Below, piece by piece: positions 36,342 through 46,171 of a stretch of DNA of 64,000 bases. A program made the position numbers and the translations under genes. How positions within the stretch are numbered: the stretch's first letter is position 1; each line of letters begins with the position of its first letter. The DNA comes from Prevotella fusca JCM 17724 (GTDB taxonomy: Bacteria; Bacteroidota; Bacteroidia; Bacteroidales; Bacteroidaceae): assembly GCF_001262015.1 (NCBI RefSeq), contig NZ_CP012074.1, positions 1,012,501 to 1,076,500 on the forward strand, in the 5' to 3' direction. The notes under the pieces were generated by a model that made no database searches, had not been told where the DNA came from, and saw only the letters and a list, made by a program, of their open reading frames with translations.

Positions 36342-37307
36342 CTATTCACGCTTCACCTCAACCTCACGGATATTGATTTCACCGCGATAAGGCAAAAGAC
36401 CCGCCTTGAAGATAATCTTCTGACCGATCGGATTGGTAACAAAGTTTGCAAACGCCCAAGGCAATGCCTTATGTGGGTCGGCTACTATAGCATAGATGGT
36501 TCTCACAAATGGATATCTTCCGTCCAACAGGTAAGCCTGGTAAGGCTGCCAGCTGTTCTCTGGCTGAGCAACTGTCGTCTTTGAAAGACCAACCACTCTA
36601 ATATCTTTCTTAAAAGTAGTGTTCGTTGAGTCACGGTGGTCATTCAACCAGTTTGACCCAATGACACCTATAGCGTTGGGAGTCTTATGAACGTAGTCAA
36701 TAACCGACTTACTGTTGCTTGCTGCAACAACGTTCGCACTCTTGATGTTCTTTCCGCCTAAGATGGAGTCGACTACGTAATGCAGCGTCGCTGAAGCCTT
36801 GTTATCAAAGACAACCTCAATGTCGCCTTTATCATTCTTTGGATTCAGCTGGTTCCATTTTGCTATCTGTCCGCTGAGAATCTTCTTAACATCGTTGACC
36901 GTAATACATGAGTCAGCATTACTATTGTTAACGATGAAAGCAATTCCATCATACCCTATCGGGAAAACCGCCGGGATAGGACCTTTCCCTCGTAATATGG
37001 CATCCTCTCCCTTCGTCAGCGCATGAGAAGTAAAGAAAAGATTAACCTTCTGTTCGAGGATCAGTTTCATACCTTTGTTGTCATCTGTATAGATGGGCAA
37101 CAAATGAGTCTGTGGATAACGGAACTGATAATTCTGTAACAGTTCCTCAATAATAGGACTAAAACTTTCGTCAGAGGCGAACTTAATCGTCCCTGACGTC
37201 GGTGTATCTGTTCTGCCGTCCTTGCGTTTTTTCTGTCCGCAAGCAGACAGAAGAAAAACAAGGGATAGCATCAATCCTACTGTTATGTAGAATCTGGATC
37301 TTTTCAT
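36342..37307 (-). CDS. PstS-like substrate-binding lipoprotein
   Basis: The 321-residue protein starts MKRSRFYITVGLMLSLVFLLSACG (lipobox Cys), 13 bases after tonB; the longer frame from 37376 overlaps tonB and is unconserved. The fold is that of PstS/SphX phosphate-binding proteins (GTIKFASDESFSPIIEELLQNYQ, GKGPIPAVFPIGYDGIAFIVN, LDGRYPFVRTIYAIV). No PstABC permease genes are near. Its place in the TonB operon suggests it works with outer-membrane transport or signalling rather than a classical phosphate ABC importer. Confidence 0.85.
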   Translation of the reverse strand: MKRSRFYITVGLMLSLVFLLSACGQKKRKDGRTDTPTSGTIKFASDESFSPIIEELLQNYQFRYPQTHLLPIYTDDNKGMKLILEQKVNLFFTSHALTKGEDAILRGKGPIPAVFPIGYDGIAFIVNNSNADSCITVNDVKKILSGQIAKWNQLNPKNDKGDIEVVFDNKASATLHYVVDSILGGKNIKSANVVAASNSKSVIDYVHKTPNAIGVIGSNWLNDHRDSTNTTFKKDIRVVGLSKTTVAQPENSWQPYQAYLLDGRYPFVRTIYAIVADPHKALPWAFANFVTNPIGQKIIFKAGLLPYRGEINIREVEVKRE

Positions 37308-37320
37308 ATAAATATTGCTT

Positions 37321-38205
37321 TTACTGCAGTTTGAAGGTGATAGGCAGAGTGAACCAAACGTTTGCAGCCTGGCCATTGTTCATACCTGGATTCCACTTCG
37401 GCATGCTGTTAACAACACGAAGAGCCTCACGGTCAAGTGATGGGTCTACACCACGAACAATCTGTGCCTGGCTTACGCTACCGTCACGTCCAACAACGAA
37501 CTTAACGATAACTCGTCCCTGAACACCGTTCTCAGCTGCAACAGCTGGGTACTGGATGTGAGAAGACAACCAAGCATTTACATTGCCCTTGAATGTAGGC
37601 ATCTGCTCTGCCACAGTAAAGATTTTGTTCTCAACCTCTTCCTTTGGCTCCGGCTTTGGTGCCTCAACAACAGGCTTCTCTATCTTTGGTACAACCTGTT
37701 CAGGAGTAGCAACGGTGCTACGAGCAGCAGTTTCAGTACGGTCCTCCGTACCTTCCTTGTTCTCAACACCGACAGCCTTGGTCTCCTTGTTCATCTTGAC
37801 CATTGGTGGCATTTCTTCCTTCACATCCTTATCATCCTTGATGACAGGAGCTGTAAACTTAACAGTTGCACGAGTCTCTGGAACAATCTTTTCAGGTTCA
37901 ATCTTCTTAGGTTCTTCCTTCTTCTGTTGCTTCTTACGCTCAGCCTGTTCCTTCTTAGCCTGCTCAAGAGCTGCTAACTCCATCTTGGCTGCATAAGCCT
38001 CCTGGGCCGCCAAGTCATCGTTGTGCTTCTTGATCTGATAAGCTAAGTAACCACCACCGAGGAATGCAGCACAAAGCAGAATAGCTAATGCTTTGATGTT
38101 ACGCTGAGAAACAGACTTACGAAGCTTGTATGCACCGTATTCCTTGTTTTTACCAGCGAACACCATGTCGACCCATTTAGGATCGTATAGATCTATTTTT
38201 GCCAT
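37321..38205 (-). CDS. tonB: Energy transducer TonB
   Basis: The 294-residue protein has a cytoplasmic start (KWVDMVFAGKNKEYGAYKLRKSVSQ), one membrane helix near residue 40, a Lys/Glu/Pro-rich periplasmic span and a C-terminal TonB domain (YPAVAAENGVQGRVIVKFVV...MPKWNPGMNNGQAANVWFTLPITFKL). It carries inner-membrane proton-motive force to outer-membrane receptors such as the one at 2220-4529. Confidence 0.94.
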   Translation of the reverse strand: MAKIDLYDPKWVDMVFAGKNKEYGAYKLRKSVSQRNIKALAILLCAAFLGGGYLAYQIKKHNDDLAAQEAYAAKMELAALEQAKKEQAERKKQQKKEEPKKIEPEKIVPETRATVKFTAPVIKDDKDVKEEMPPMVKMNKETKAVGVENKEGTEDRTETAARSTVATPEQVVPKIEKPVVEAPKPEPKEEVENKIFTVAEQMPTFKGNVNAWLSSHIQYPAVAAENGVQGRVIVKFVVGRDGSVSQAQIVRGVDPSLDREALRVVNSMPKWNPGMNNGQAANVWFTLPITFKLQ

Positions 38206-38239
38206 TGTTTTCTTTCTTTAATTGTTTACGAATCAGTGA

Positions 38240-38926
38240 TTAAGCCTTGACACCTTTCTTGGCTAAGAGAGCCTTGTCCTGGTCTGTCAGCTTGTCAATG
38301 ACGTAAGTTCCAATATATGAAATCTGCATTTCATCGAGGATGTCTACCAAGTGACGGTAAGAAGCCTGGTCTGTCGGCTTGATAATGACAGTCATGGTCG
38401 AAACCTTTTTGCCATTAATCGTACCACTCTTGATACCAGCTATCTCAGCCTGATAGATGCTATCAGGATAAGCGGCTGGGTTAGCCTGCTTCTTACGATT
38501 CAGTTCCTTCACAGCGATATCCATGTCCTGGTATGGGACAGAGATAGCCTCGCCTGTAGAAGGGTCACCCACCTGCTTGTGCTGAAGAACGTAGCGGATA
38601 CCGCTTGGATTGTTACTCCAATCAGCAGGCTTCAGCCAATTAGCGTTATCATACTCTGGTTTACCGTTACCGTAGAACATTTTGTCTCCCTCGGCAATGT
38701 AAATCGTAATAGAGTGTGACTCCTTAGCCTCGTTCTTCTGGTTCTCATTCTGAGTCTTATCATTACTTGGCATGGTCAACTCCATAGTTGAAGGCTTGCT
38801 AAGTGAGGTACAAAGCATGAAGAAGGTAATCAGCAACATAAGCATATCCACCATCGGCGTAAAGTCTACGCGAACGGTCATCTTCTTCTGCTTACCGCCT
38901 CCTTTTCCTGTGTCCATCATATCCAT
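38240..38926 (-). CDS. ExbD-family protein, second copy
   Basis: The 228-residue protein has the ExbD signature VRVDFTPMVDMLMLLITFFMLCTSL (Asp in the single membrane helix, near residue 28) and a periplasmic domain ending VDILDEMQISYIGTYVIDKLT. It is a stator component of the Exb-TonB complex. It lies 12 bases after the first exbD; the two differ enough to form a heteromeric pair. Confidence 0.92.
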   Translation of the reverse strand: MDMMDTGKGGGKQKKMTVRVDFTPMVDMLMLLITFFMLCTSLSKPSTMELTMPSNDKTQNENQKNEAKESHSITIYIAEGDKMFYGNGKPEYDNANWLKPADWSNNPSGIRYVLQHKQVGDPSTGEAISVPYQDMDIAVKELNRKKQANPAAYPDSIYQAEIAGIKSGTINGKKVSTMTVIIKPTDQASYRHLVDILDEMQISYIGTYVIDKLTDQDKALLAKKGVKA

Positions 38927-38938
38927 ACTTTGATCTCC

Positions 38939-39589
38939 TTATTTACGAGCTGCCTGAGCAGCCTTTTTAGCGTCCAACTGTGTGATCATGTAGTAATGGC
39001 TCTCATCCATATCCTGGAGTTCGCTCATTACTTTCTTAACGGTTCCATAAGGAGAATCAGCATCTGACTTGATAGCCAGTCTTACCTTAGGGTTCACCTG
39101 GCGGGCTGCGTTGACCCACTGCTGGAACTCTGTCATCTCCTGTCCCTGGATACTATCGAGAGGAATACCCATCTTTGGGAGTTCTTTGCCTCGCTCTGCA
39201 GCCGGCTTAGACAAATAAGCAGCCAGCTTGTCGAGTGGAGCACCAAATGTAGACTCAGCGACAAAAGTTTTCTTCTGTGCAGGAGTCAAGGTTACGCCCA
39301 TATTGTCTACGATCTGACTCAACTCATTGGTATTGTCGTAACTCATAAACACCTGGCCTTCACCAGTAGGCTTACCATTAGGTCCTTTTTCAGGACTAAC
39401 GAGAATTGTCAGGACACCGTTCTCAGGCACCTTCATTTCAGACACTGATCCTGGAGTGTTTACCTTCACCGGCTCGTTCTTTACGAACGTTGAAGTCAGC
39501 ATGAAAAAGGTCAACAGCAGGGTCATAACGTCTGACATAGGCGTCATATCGATCCAAGTGTCACTCTTCTTAACTTTTACTTTACCCAT
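38939..39589 (-). CDS. ExbD-family protein, first copy
   Basis: The 216-residue protein has KKSDTWIDMTPMSDVMTLLLTFFMLTSTF near the start, the ExbD proton-conducting helix. A periplasmic domain follows, with VMSELQDMDESHYYMITQLD. It partners the ExbB/MotA protein encoded 30 bases upstream. Confidence 0.92.
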   Translation of the reverse strand: MGKVKVKKSDTWIDMTPMSDVMTLLLTFFMLTSTFVKNEPVKVNTPGSVSEMKVPENGVLTILVSPEKGPNGKPTGEGQVFMSYDNTNELSQIVDNMGVTLTPAQKKTFVAESTFGAPLDKLAAYLSKPAAERGKELPKMGIPLDSIQGQEMTEFQQWVNAARQVNPKVRLAIKSDADSPYGTVKKVMSELQDMDESHYYMITQLDAKKAAQAARK

Positions 39590-39619
39590 AGCGATAAAAT
39601 TTTAAAGGGTTAGCAAAAA

Positions 39620-40459
39620 TTAAGCCTCTTCTGTGTGGTTTACTTCGTATGTCTGAGCGATAGAATAACCAACCTCGTCGAGGGCGAAAGTCAACTTATC
39701 AACCTTGTTTGAGTAGTAACCGTAAGAAACCACTGCACACCAAGATGTTGCGATACCGAATGCGGTGTTGATCAACGCCTCAGAAATACCAGCAGAAAGT
39801 GCAGCAGAGTCAGCACCACCACCTGCAGACAAAGCAGAGAACGACTTGATCATACCCGTTACAGTACCGAGAAGACCGGTAAGAGTACCGAGAGTTACAA
39901 GAGTAGCAATGATTGGGAGGTTCATTGTCAGAGTAGGCATCTCAAGCTGAGTAGCCTCCTCATGAGCCTGCTGAATCTTAGCTACCTTCTGAGCCTTCTT
40001 CAGGTTTGCATTAGCACCAGTCTCCATATCCTTGTAAGCATTCAAAGAAGCCTTTACAACGTTTGCTACAGAACCCTTCTGCTGGTCGCAGAGCTGGTTA
40101 GCCTTAGCAAGGTCGTTAGCATTGAGAGCGTTCTTGATGTTTGCAACGAACTTTGGAAGAGCACCCTTACCGAAAGCGGTCTTCAGAGCCAACCAACGCT
40201 CGATAGACATAGCAAGCACAGTAAGCAAGAGAGTGTGGATAACAGGAACGACAATACCACCCTTGAAGATAGTACCCCAAACGTCTGCTGGATTCTCACG
40301 TGCAGCTGCATCCTGGAAGTGCATCTCATGACCGAACCATGTAAAGAACAATGTGAACGCAACGATACCGCAAACGACGATAATCCAGAATGCGCCTCTA
40401 ACTCCTGTGAAGCCCTCAGACTTTTTCTGTGGGGCTGGCTTTTGTTGTGTAGTTGCCAT
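39620..40459 (-). CDS. exbB: MotA/TolQ/ExbB proton channel protein
   Basis: The 279-residue protein has three main hydrophobic helices (FWIIVVCGIVAFTLFFTWF, GGIVVPVIHTLLLTVLAMSIERWLAL, LPIIATLVTLGTLTGLLGTVTGMIKSF) and the GLLGTVxGM signature. It forms the pentameric stator channel around ExbD. First gene of the TonB operon, read from the promoter at 40582. Confidence 0.93.
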   Translation of the reverse strand: MATTQQKPAPQKKSEGFTGVRGAFWIIVVCGIVAFTLFFTWFGHEMHFQDAAARENPADVWGTIFKGGIVVPVIHTLLLTVLAMSIERWLALKTAFGKGALPKFVANIKNALNANDLAKANQLCDQQKGSVANVVKASLNAYKDMETGANANLKKAQKVAKIQQAHEEATQLEMPTLTMNLPIIATLVTLGTLTGLLGTVTGMIKSFSALSAGGGADSAALSAGISEALINTAFGIATSWCAVVSYGYYSNKVDKLTFALDEVGYSIAQTYEVNHTEEA

Positions 40460-40581
40460 AATTTGATGAAATTTTAATTTTAGGTTATTAATGAATTAAT
40501 TTGTTAATATCTTTCTGATTTCTAAGCATTTGTATGTCACTCTTCCTGTAACAGACAGCACAGCACAGCTTCTTATCTCCG

Positions 40582-40589
40582 CAAAGATA
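40582..40589 (-). promoter_or_regulatory. -7 box of exbB-tonB operon
   Basis: Minus-strand TATCTTTG lies about 120 bases before the exbB start; the -33 region is AT-rich but not a good TTTG. The long leader could hold regulation. Confidence 0.55.
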
Positions 40590-40686
40590 GCAATTAAAAG
40601 AAAATTAAAGCTACGATTAATAACATTTAACAGTCGGAATATCATAGATTCTGCCTGAACTTTCTTACAATTTGCTTTCTCTTCCC

Positions 40687-41880
40687 TTACTTTAACTTTG
40701 AAAGTACTTCCTTGATACGTCGGAGTGCCTCTTTGATATTGTCGTCACTTGTTGCATAGCTCATCCGGAAGCAATCAGGAGAACCAAAAGCATCGCCACC
40801 TACCGTAGCCACACGACCTTCCTCAAGAAGATACATTGCAAAGTCTGAAGAGTTATTGATAACATGCTTGCCGTCTGACTTGCCAAAGAAGCTGGAACAC
40901 TTCGGGAAAAGATAGAATGCACCCTGCGGTACGTTTACCTCCAGCCCGGGAATGTCTTTCGCCAGACTGACTATCAAGTCACGACGACGACGGAAAGCCT
41001 CACGGAACTCTGCCACACTGCTTTGGTCTTCCCCGTATGCCGCAACAGCAGCCATCTGACTGACGCTGCTTGTGCCAGACGTGTACTGCCCCTGCAGCTT
41101 ATTAAGTCCTTTGACAATCCACTCCGGCGCAGCCACCCAGCCGAGTCGCCAACCTGTCATGGCATAAGCCTTGCTGACGCCATTACAGATAATCGTACGT
41201 TCTTTCATGCCCGGACAGGCTGCAATACTACTATGACCACCTATATAATTAATGTGTTCATAGATTTCATCCGAAAGGACATACAGCTCCTCATGCGACA
41301 TAACCACTTTTGCCAAGGCATCCAGTTCCTCCTTTGAATAGACACTACCAGTAGGATTACTTGGAGAACAGAGTATAATCATCTTTGTTTTTGGCGTAAC
41401 CGCTGCCTCCAACTGCTCTGCAGTAATCTTAAAGTCCTGCTCAATACCTGCAGACACAACAACAGGAACACCACCAGCAAGTTTCACCATCTGCGGATAG
41501 CTAACCCAGTAAGGTGCGGGGATGACAACCTCATCGTCTGGATTCACCAAAGCCAGGATGGCATTGCACACGCCCTGCTTGCCGCCTGTACCAACGATAA
41601 TCTCCGAAGGAGCATAATCAAGATTGTTCTCTTCCTTCAACTTACGTGAAATAGCATCTCTCAGAACGGGATATCCGGGCACAGGAGAATATTTTGAGAA
41701 GTTATCGTCAATAGCTTTCTTGCCTGCCTCCTTGACATGGTCAGGGGTCATGAAGTCTGGTTCTCCCACACTCATATTGATGACGTCAATGCCCTGCGCT
41801 TTCATTTCACTACTCTTCTGCGACATTGCTAATGTTGCAGAAGGTGCCAGTCGGTTCAGACGATCTGATAGTTGTGCCAT
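40687..41880 (-). CDS. aspC: Aspartate aminotransferase, class I/II
   Basis: The 397-residue PLP enzyme starts MAQLSDRLNRLAPSATLAMS (the frame from 41919 crosses the promoter). It has NMSVGEPDF, the PLP-ring pocket (DEIYEHINYIGG) and the Schiff-base lysine in NGVSKAYAMTGWRLGW. It transfers the amino group between aspartate and 2-oxoglutarate. Substrate specificity within subgroup I-beta is inferred. Confidence 0.9.
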   Translation of the reverse strand: MAQLSDRLNRLAPSATLAMSQKSSEMKAQGIDVINMSVGEPDFMTPDHVKEAGKKAIDDNFSKYSPVPGYPVLRDAISRKLKEENNLDYAPSEIIVGTGGKQGVCNAILALVNPDDEVVIPAPYWVSYPQMVKLAGGVPVVVSAGIEQDFKITAEQLEAAVTPKTKMIILCSPSNPTGSVYSKEELDALAKVVMSHEELYVLSDEIYEHINYIGGHSSIAACPGMKERTIICNGVSKAYAMTGWRLGWVAAPEWIVKGLNKLQGQYTSGTSSVSQMAAVAAYGEDQSSVAEFREAFRRRRDLIVSLAKDIPGLEVNVPQGAFYLFPKCSSFFGKSDGKHVINNSSDFAMYLLEEGRVATVGGDAFGSPDCFRMSYATSDDNIKEALRRIKEVLSKLK

Positions 41881-41916
41881 TTTAAACTGTATCTTTCTTT
41901 GTGAATAATATAAATA

Positions 41917-41924
41917 CAAAAGTA
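41917..41924 (-). promoter_or_regulatory. -7 box of aspC
   Basis: Minus-strand TACTTTTG, 36 bases before the aspC start; TTGC on the minus strand near 41945-41948 could serve as the -33 element. Confidence 0.55.
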
Positions 41925-42389
41925 CGTAAATTCATTTTAATAACGCAATATTTCTTTCTTTATTTTATCCTATCATCATTTTTACTGCCGATTTGTCAAC
42001 TGGAACTCAAAAAGAAAATACCAAAGGGAATGCCTTATTATCCCCAAAAGATAACTCTTAAGCCCTAACTCATCTGAGAGCTTTCAAGTTTCTGCGAAGA
42101 GACCCATTTAACCCAAAGGAAATCCGAAAGAGGACAAACATCCCCTGCGACTTGCAGACGATCTCTCACTGACAAACAGATTGTACAGAACTGAATAACA
42201 CAAAGACCTCTAAGTCGACGATTCCACAGAGGCTCACGTCGTGAGAATAGTTCATTTCTCATCGGATGATTTCACATACTTACACTGCCGAAAAATAAAC
42301 ACATAATCCATTGACACACTCGAAGAAAAATAGTTTTCATATCTGCACCCATAACTACCAGACAATCATACCATTGCAAAACTCTGTAA

Positions 42390-42474
42390 GAAAAGGTGCT
42401 TAATTGGACTTCAATTAAGCATCTTTTGAACCTTAAGTCAGGGTTAACCGGGATACAAATAAGCATCCATAGAT
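42390..42474. repeat. AGGTGCTTA palindromic repeat family, copy 4
   Basis: AAAAGGTGCTTAATTGG and CAATTAAGCATCTTTT form the stem; CTTAAGTCAGGGTTAACC and AATAAGCATCC follow as degraded half-units. Confidence 0.75.
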
Positions 42475-42574
42475 AAACAGGAATAGTGCTGCACAGAGGC
42501 ATTTCACGCACAAGTTTTCCTTTGGGGTAGTATTAGATATCGTATTAGGCAATGACAATAGTGAATCTCTCTTG

Positions 42575-42675
42575 CCGTTTTCAACCGATGTGTTGTAGCC
42601 TGACACATGTTGTGTCATTGGTAAACACCAATGGTGTTGGGTGCTAATCACTTTGCAATATGTTACCGGTATGGG
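42575..42675. repeat. CACCATTGGTG repeat family, inverted copy
   Basis: Read on the minus strand it gives ACATATTGCAAA, then CAACACCATTGGTGTTTACC, CACAACATGTGTCAGGC and ACACATCGGTTGAAAA. The element at 46640 has the same blocks on the plus strand. Confidence 0.85.
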
Positions 42676-42727
42676 AGCAACTTGTTGCCAGAAAAGAGCA
42701 GTACTACCAAAAGCAAACAAAAAACAA

Positions 42728-42768
42728 TTCCCACTATAGAAAACATCTCTGCTTTCCATAGTGGGAAC
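42728..42768 (-). terminator. Terminator of ribBA
   Basis: On the minus strand GTTCCCACTATGGAAA pairs with TTTCTATAGTGGGAA, followed by TTGTTTTTTG, about 180 bases past the stop codon. Confidence 0.75.
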
Positions 42769-42945
42769 TATTAACAAGGTTCATCAAGGAGCCTTTTGTT
42801 TCATTTGAGGCTTGAAAGTTCTTCCTGTCATCATGCAAGACGCTATTCCTCGCGAATCATCATCATGAAAGAAATTTACCCATAAGTCTTTTGCTATGAA
42901 TAACACAAGACAAACATCCGAAACCACAGTATCTGACAAGTCATC

Positions 42946-44151
42946 TTAAAGGTGCAAATCGTGCCCCATACGGTCACGTTTAGTCTTCAGATAACGGTAG
43001 TCAAACTTGTTCGGGCTAATCTCAATGGGCACGTTTTCCTCTATCTCCAAACCGTAAGCCTCCAAACCGACACGCTTGGTAGGGTTATTAGTCATCAGAC
43101 GCATCTTATGAACGCCAAGATGGCGCAGCATCTGTGCACCACAACCATAATCACGTTCGTCAGGACGGAAGCCAAGATGAATGTTTGCCTCAACCGTATC
43201 GAGTCCCTGATCCTGCAACTTATACGCCGCAATCTTATTCATCAAGCCGATACCACGTCCTTCCTGCTGCATATAGATGATGACACCCTTGCCTTCCTTC
43301 TCAATCATTTCCATTGCCTTGCGAAGCTGCTCGCCACAGTCGCAACGCTGGCTGCCAAGGATGTCACCCGTTGCACAGGATGAATGTACACGCACAAGTA
43401 CAGGCTCGTCATCCTTCCATGTACCCTTGATGAGTGCCATGTTTTCCAGACCATTTGCCTGACGGAATGGAATCAAGTGAAACATACCATATTGTGTAGG
43501 GAGTTCTACTTCCTCACCAACGACAATACTTGACTCCTTCTTCAGGCGGTAGGCAATGATATCCTTGATACTGATAATCTTCATATCCCACTCCTTTGCA
43601 CGCTTCTGCAAGTCGGGCATACGTGCCATAGTACCATCCTCGTTCATGATTTCCATCAGCACACCAGCTGGGAAACAACCTGAAAGTTTGCAGAGGTCGA
43701 CTGCCGCCTCGGTATGACCCGAACGACGGAGCACGCCATTGTCCTGTGCATAAAGCGGATTGATATGCCCCGGACGCCCAAAGGTCTGAGGGGTAGAGTT
43801 TGGATCGGCAAGTGCTTTAATGGTTGCAGCACGATCATGAGCAGACACACCAGTCGAGCAGCCTTCCAACTTATCAACCGTAACCGTGAATGGTGTCCCA
43901 AGCATTGATGTATTGTCTGACACCTGATGAGGCAAGTCCAGTTCATCAGCACGTGAGAGCGTGATGGGTACGCAAAGTACACCACGGGCATTCTTCAGCA
44001 TGAAGTTCACCTTCTCCGGCGTAATCATCTCCGCAGCCATGATGAGGTCGCCCTCATTCTCACGGTCTTCATCATCCACTACGATGACAAATTTCCCTTC
44101 CCGAAAGTCCTTCAGTGCATCTTCGATGCTATCGAGTTTAAATTCTTCCAT
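42946..44151 (-). CDS. ribBA: Bifunctional DHBP synthase / GTP cyclohydrolase II
   Basis: The 401-residue fusion has an N-terminal DHBP synthase ([18 protein letters not shown], then [12 protein letters not shown]). A C-terminal GTP cyclohydrolase II follows, with zinc ligands in [18 protein letters not shown] (C-x10-C-x-C, near residues 255-267) and the catalytic region QQEGRGIGL. It makes both precursors of riboflavin. No FMN riboswitch-like fold is apparent upstream. It follows the LptF/G gene by 16 bases, so the two are likely co-transcribed. Confidence 0.96.
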   Translation of the reverse strand: MEEFKLDSIEDALKDFREGKFVIVVDDEDRENEGDLIMAAEMITPEKVNFMLKNARGVLCVPITLSRADELDLPHQVSDNTSMLGTPFTVTVDKLEGCSTGVSAHDRAATIKALADPNSTPQTFGRPGHINPLYAQDNGVLRRSGHTEAAVDLCKLSGCFPAGVLMEIMNEDGTMARMPDLQKRAKEWDMKIISIKDIIAYRLKKESSIVVGEEVELPTQYGMFHLIPFRQANGLENMALIKGTWKDDEPVLVRVHSSCATGDILGSQRCDCGEQLRKAMEMIEKEGKGVIIYMQQEGRGIGLMNKIAAYKLQDQGLDTVEANIHLGFRPDERDYGCGAQMLRHLGVHKMRLMTNNPTKRVGLEAYGLEIEENVPIEISPNKFDYRYLKTKRDRMGHDLHL

Positions 44152-44167
44152 ATATTGTTACTGATTA

Positions 44168-46105
44168 TTACTTTTCTAAAAATATCGTCCCTGTGATACG
44201 TTCTCTTTCCTCCATATGCTTTATCTCCGCAATGATTATGTCATTGCAGCTGACGATTGTACGAAGATCACGGTAGAGACGCAGACGGAAACGCCACATA
44301 CGGAAATAGAAGAAGATACCTGCCGGGACAATAACGGCTGCAAGGATGTTCAGCCATCTGCGGTCGAACGGTCTCGTATGTGCCTTCACTGCCAGCACAG
44401 GATACTTGCCCAATTCTGTCAGGATAATCTTGTTACGTGTATTACCCAGGTCCTCTATGACATTCTCCAGTCTGTCATTTATGTTTTCTATGACGTGATC
44501 TGTGTGATAACGGAAGAACACCTTTATTATATTAGGTGGTGACTTGAGCCTGCGTGACTTTGAGTAATCAGCAATTCTTCCGTTCAAATCCTTTAGTTGT
44601 TCTGCCACCTTGCTGTAATCCGGGTCATTCAGAATAACCTCCTTGCTGGCAATGCTGCGCTTGATACGCAGACCTATCATCTTCATCAGCATGTTCTTAT
44701 ACACATCTGCATTGAACACAGCTGAGTCGTTGTTTGCCTTATAAGTGAAGAAAATTGCCAGCGGTATGAGTACAGCCATTGACAAACCTTTACCAAACCA
44801 TATAGCCCAGTCGCCCTGACGTGACATTCGATAGCCGGTATTGTCAAGGATATAATAAATAATGAACACGGCAACACTGGTGATAATTGGAAAGCCCAAT
44901 CCTCCCTTACGGGTAATGGCACCGAACGGTGCACCGATAAAGAAGAAGATGATACATATCAACGACAACGTGAACTTGTTGATAGTCTCAATATCATGCA
45001 GTCGAATCAGCCTGTCACCGTCCTTGGTTATCATACTCTTGAAATCAAGGTCGCTGACTTCCTGCTGGACGTTTGACAGAGCCATATTGACAACAAAACG
45101 ACGCTGATCTACAGGTAGCTTGTTGAACGCCGAATCCACATTAAAGTCTTTTCTTCCAGCCAGCTTGACAGCCTGTTTCTTCTCTGAAGACCGTAGCTTG
45201 GGCTCATGGTAGTAAATCGTCTGTGCTTCCTTATAGAAGGATTCACCCACACTGTCGTAAACATGAACCAAGGAGTCCTTGTCTCGCCGAATCCTGGCAA
45301 TGCTCTTCGTACGGGCATCATTCGAGATTCCCGCCATATCCGTAAGATTGAAATCACCGTCAAAGTCCAGGACAATATGCTTATGAGCGAAGGTCTCACG
45401 ACGGTAAGGCACGCTGGCACTGCTGCCCATTTCCTGCGAACGCATGTTCTCAAACCATTCCCCGCTCCACAGGTTAAGCACGAGATGCTTCTTGTCAGCA
45501 GTCGACTGCAACATTCCAGAGTCTGCAAGAATAATCGCCTGGTCTTCATAGCTGTCAGTCATTCGGTACACCATTATATTATACAGGTGACCGGTCTTGA
45601 GGTCTTTCTTCTCCACATAGAGATTAGTCTGCGGAATACCGTCATAGAAGATGCCCTCTGGTATCTCCAGTTCCGGACTCTTCTGCTTCATAGAAACAAG
45701 CAGTTGGGCAATATGCTTATTTGCACTCGGACCGACATTGTTCTGGAAATAGAAAGAAGCGAGAGCTATCATTATGCTGACTACTATCAGTCCTCTGAAT
45801 GACTGAACCAGCGAAATACCTGCCGACTTGATAGCCGTCAGTTCTGAACTCTCACCAAGATTACCAAACGAAATAAGCGAAGAAAGGAGAATTGCCAATG
45901 GGAGTGCCTGTGGCACCATCATCAGACTCATATACCAGAAGAATTGTCCAAGAACTTCCATTGACAATCCCTTACCAATCAAGTCATCAACATATCGCCA
46001 AAGGAACTGCATCATCAGCACGAACAGACTGATAAAGAATGTTCCTGCGAAGAGCATACCAAACTGTTTGGCTATGAATATATCTAACTTCTTGATTCGA
46101 AACAT
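44168..46105 (-). CDS. LptF/LptG-family permease (YjgP/YjgQ)
   Basis: The 645-residue protein has N-terminal helices with the family stretch LDIFIAKQFGMLFAGTFFISLFVLMMQFLWRYVDDLIGKG. A large periplasmic beta-jellyroll domain follows (residues about 120-350), then further helices (GAPFGAITRKGGLGFPIITSVAVFIIYYI). It belongs to the LptB2FG lipopolysaccharide extractor. It is far longer than the roughly 360-residue proteobacterial proteins because of an extra C-terminal region of about 200 residues with one more hydrophobic helix; this long form is usual in Bacteroidetes. Confidence 0.88.
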   Translation of the reverse strand: MFRIKKLDIFIAKQFGMLFAGTFFISLFVLMMQFLWRYVDDLIGKGLSMEVLGQFFWYMSLMMVPQALPLAILLSSLISFGNLGESSELTAIKSAGISLVQSFRGLIVVSIMIALASFYFQNNVGPSANKHIAQLLVSMKQKSPELEIPEGIFYDGIPQTNLYVEKKDLKTGHLYNIMVYRMTDSYEDQAIILADSGMLQSTADKKHLVLNLWSGEWFENMRSQEMGSSASVPYRRETFAHKHIVLDFDGDFNLTDMAGISNDARTKSIARIRRDKDSLVHVYDSVGESFYKEAQTIYYHEPKLRSSEKKQAVKLAGRKDFNVDSAFNKLPVDQRRFVVNMALSNVQQEVSDLDFKSMITKDGDRLIRLHDIETINKFTLSLICIIFFFIGAPFGAITRKGGLGFPIITSVAVFIIYYILDNTGYRMSRQGDWAIWFGKGLSMAVLIPLAIFFTYKANNDSAVFNADVYKNMLMKMIGLRIKRSIASKEVILNDPDYSKVAEQLKDLNGRIADYSKSRRLKSPPNIIKVFFRYHTDHVIENINDRLENVIEDLGNTRNKIILTELGKYPVLAVKAHTRPFDRRWLNILAAVIVPAGIFFYFRMWRFRLRLYRDLRTIVSCNDIIIAEIKHMEERERITGTIFLEK

Positions 46106-46171
46106 GATATAACGACGAGGTATCTATCTTCCTTTTTTATACGCTACACCCTTATCTAATGAGAGTAAAGA

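Larger units (their letters stand above)
41881..42945. other. One-kilobase gene-free region aspC / ribBA
   Basis: No ORF with coding character is seen. It contains members of both dispersed repeat families and the ribBA terminator. The rest is unremarkable. Confidence 0.6.

Noticed and set aside
42946..46105. FMN riboswitch for ribBA
   Set aside because: The gene follows the lptF/G gene by 16 bases, leaving no room, and no FMN-element motifs were seen before either gene.
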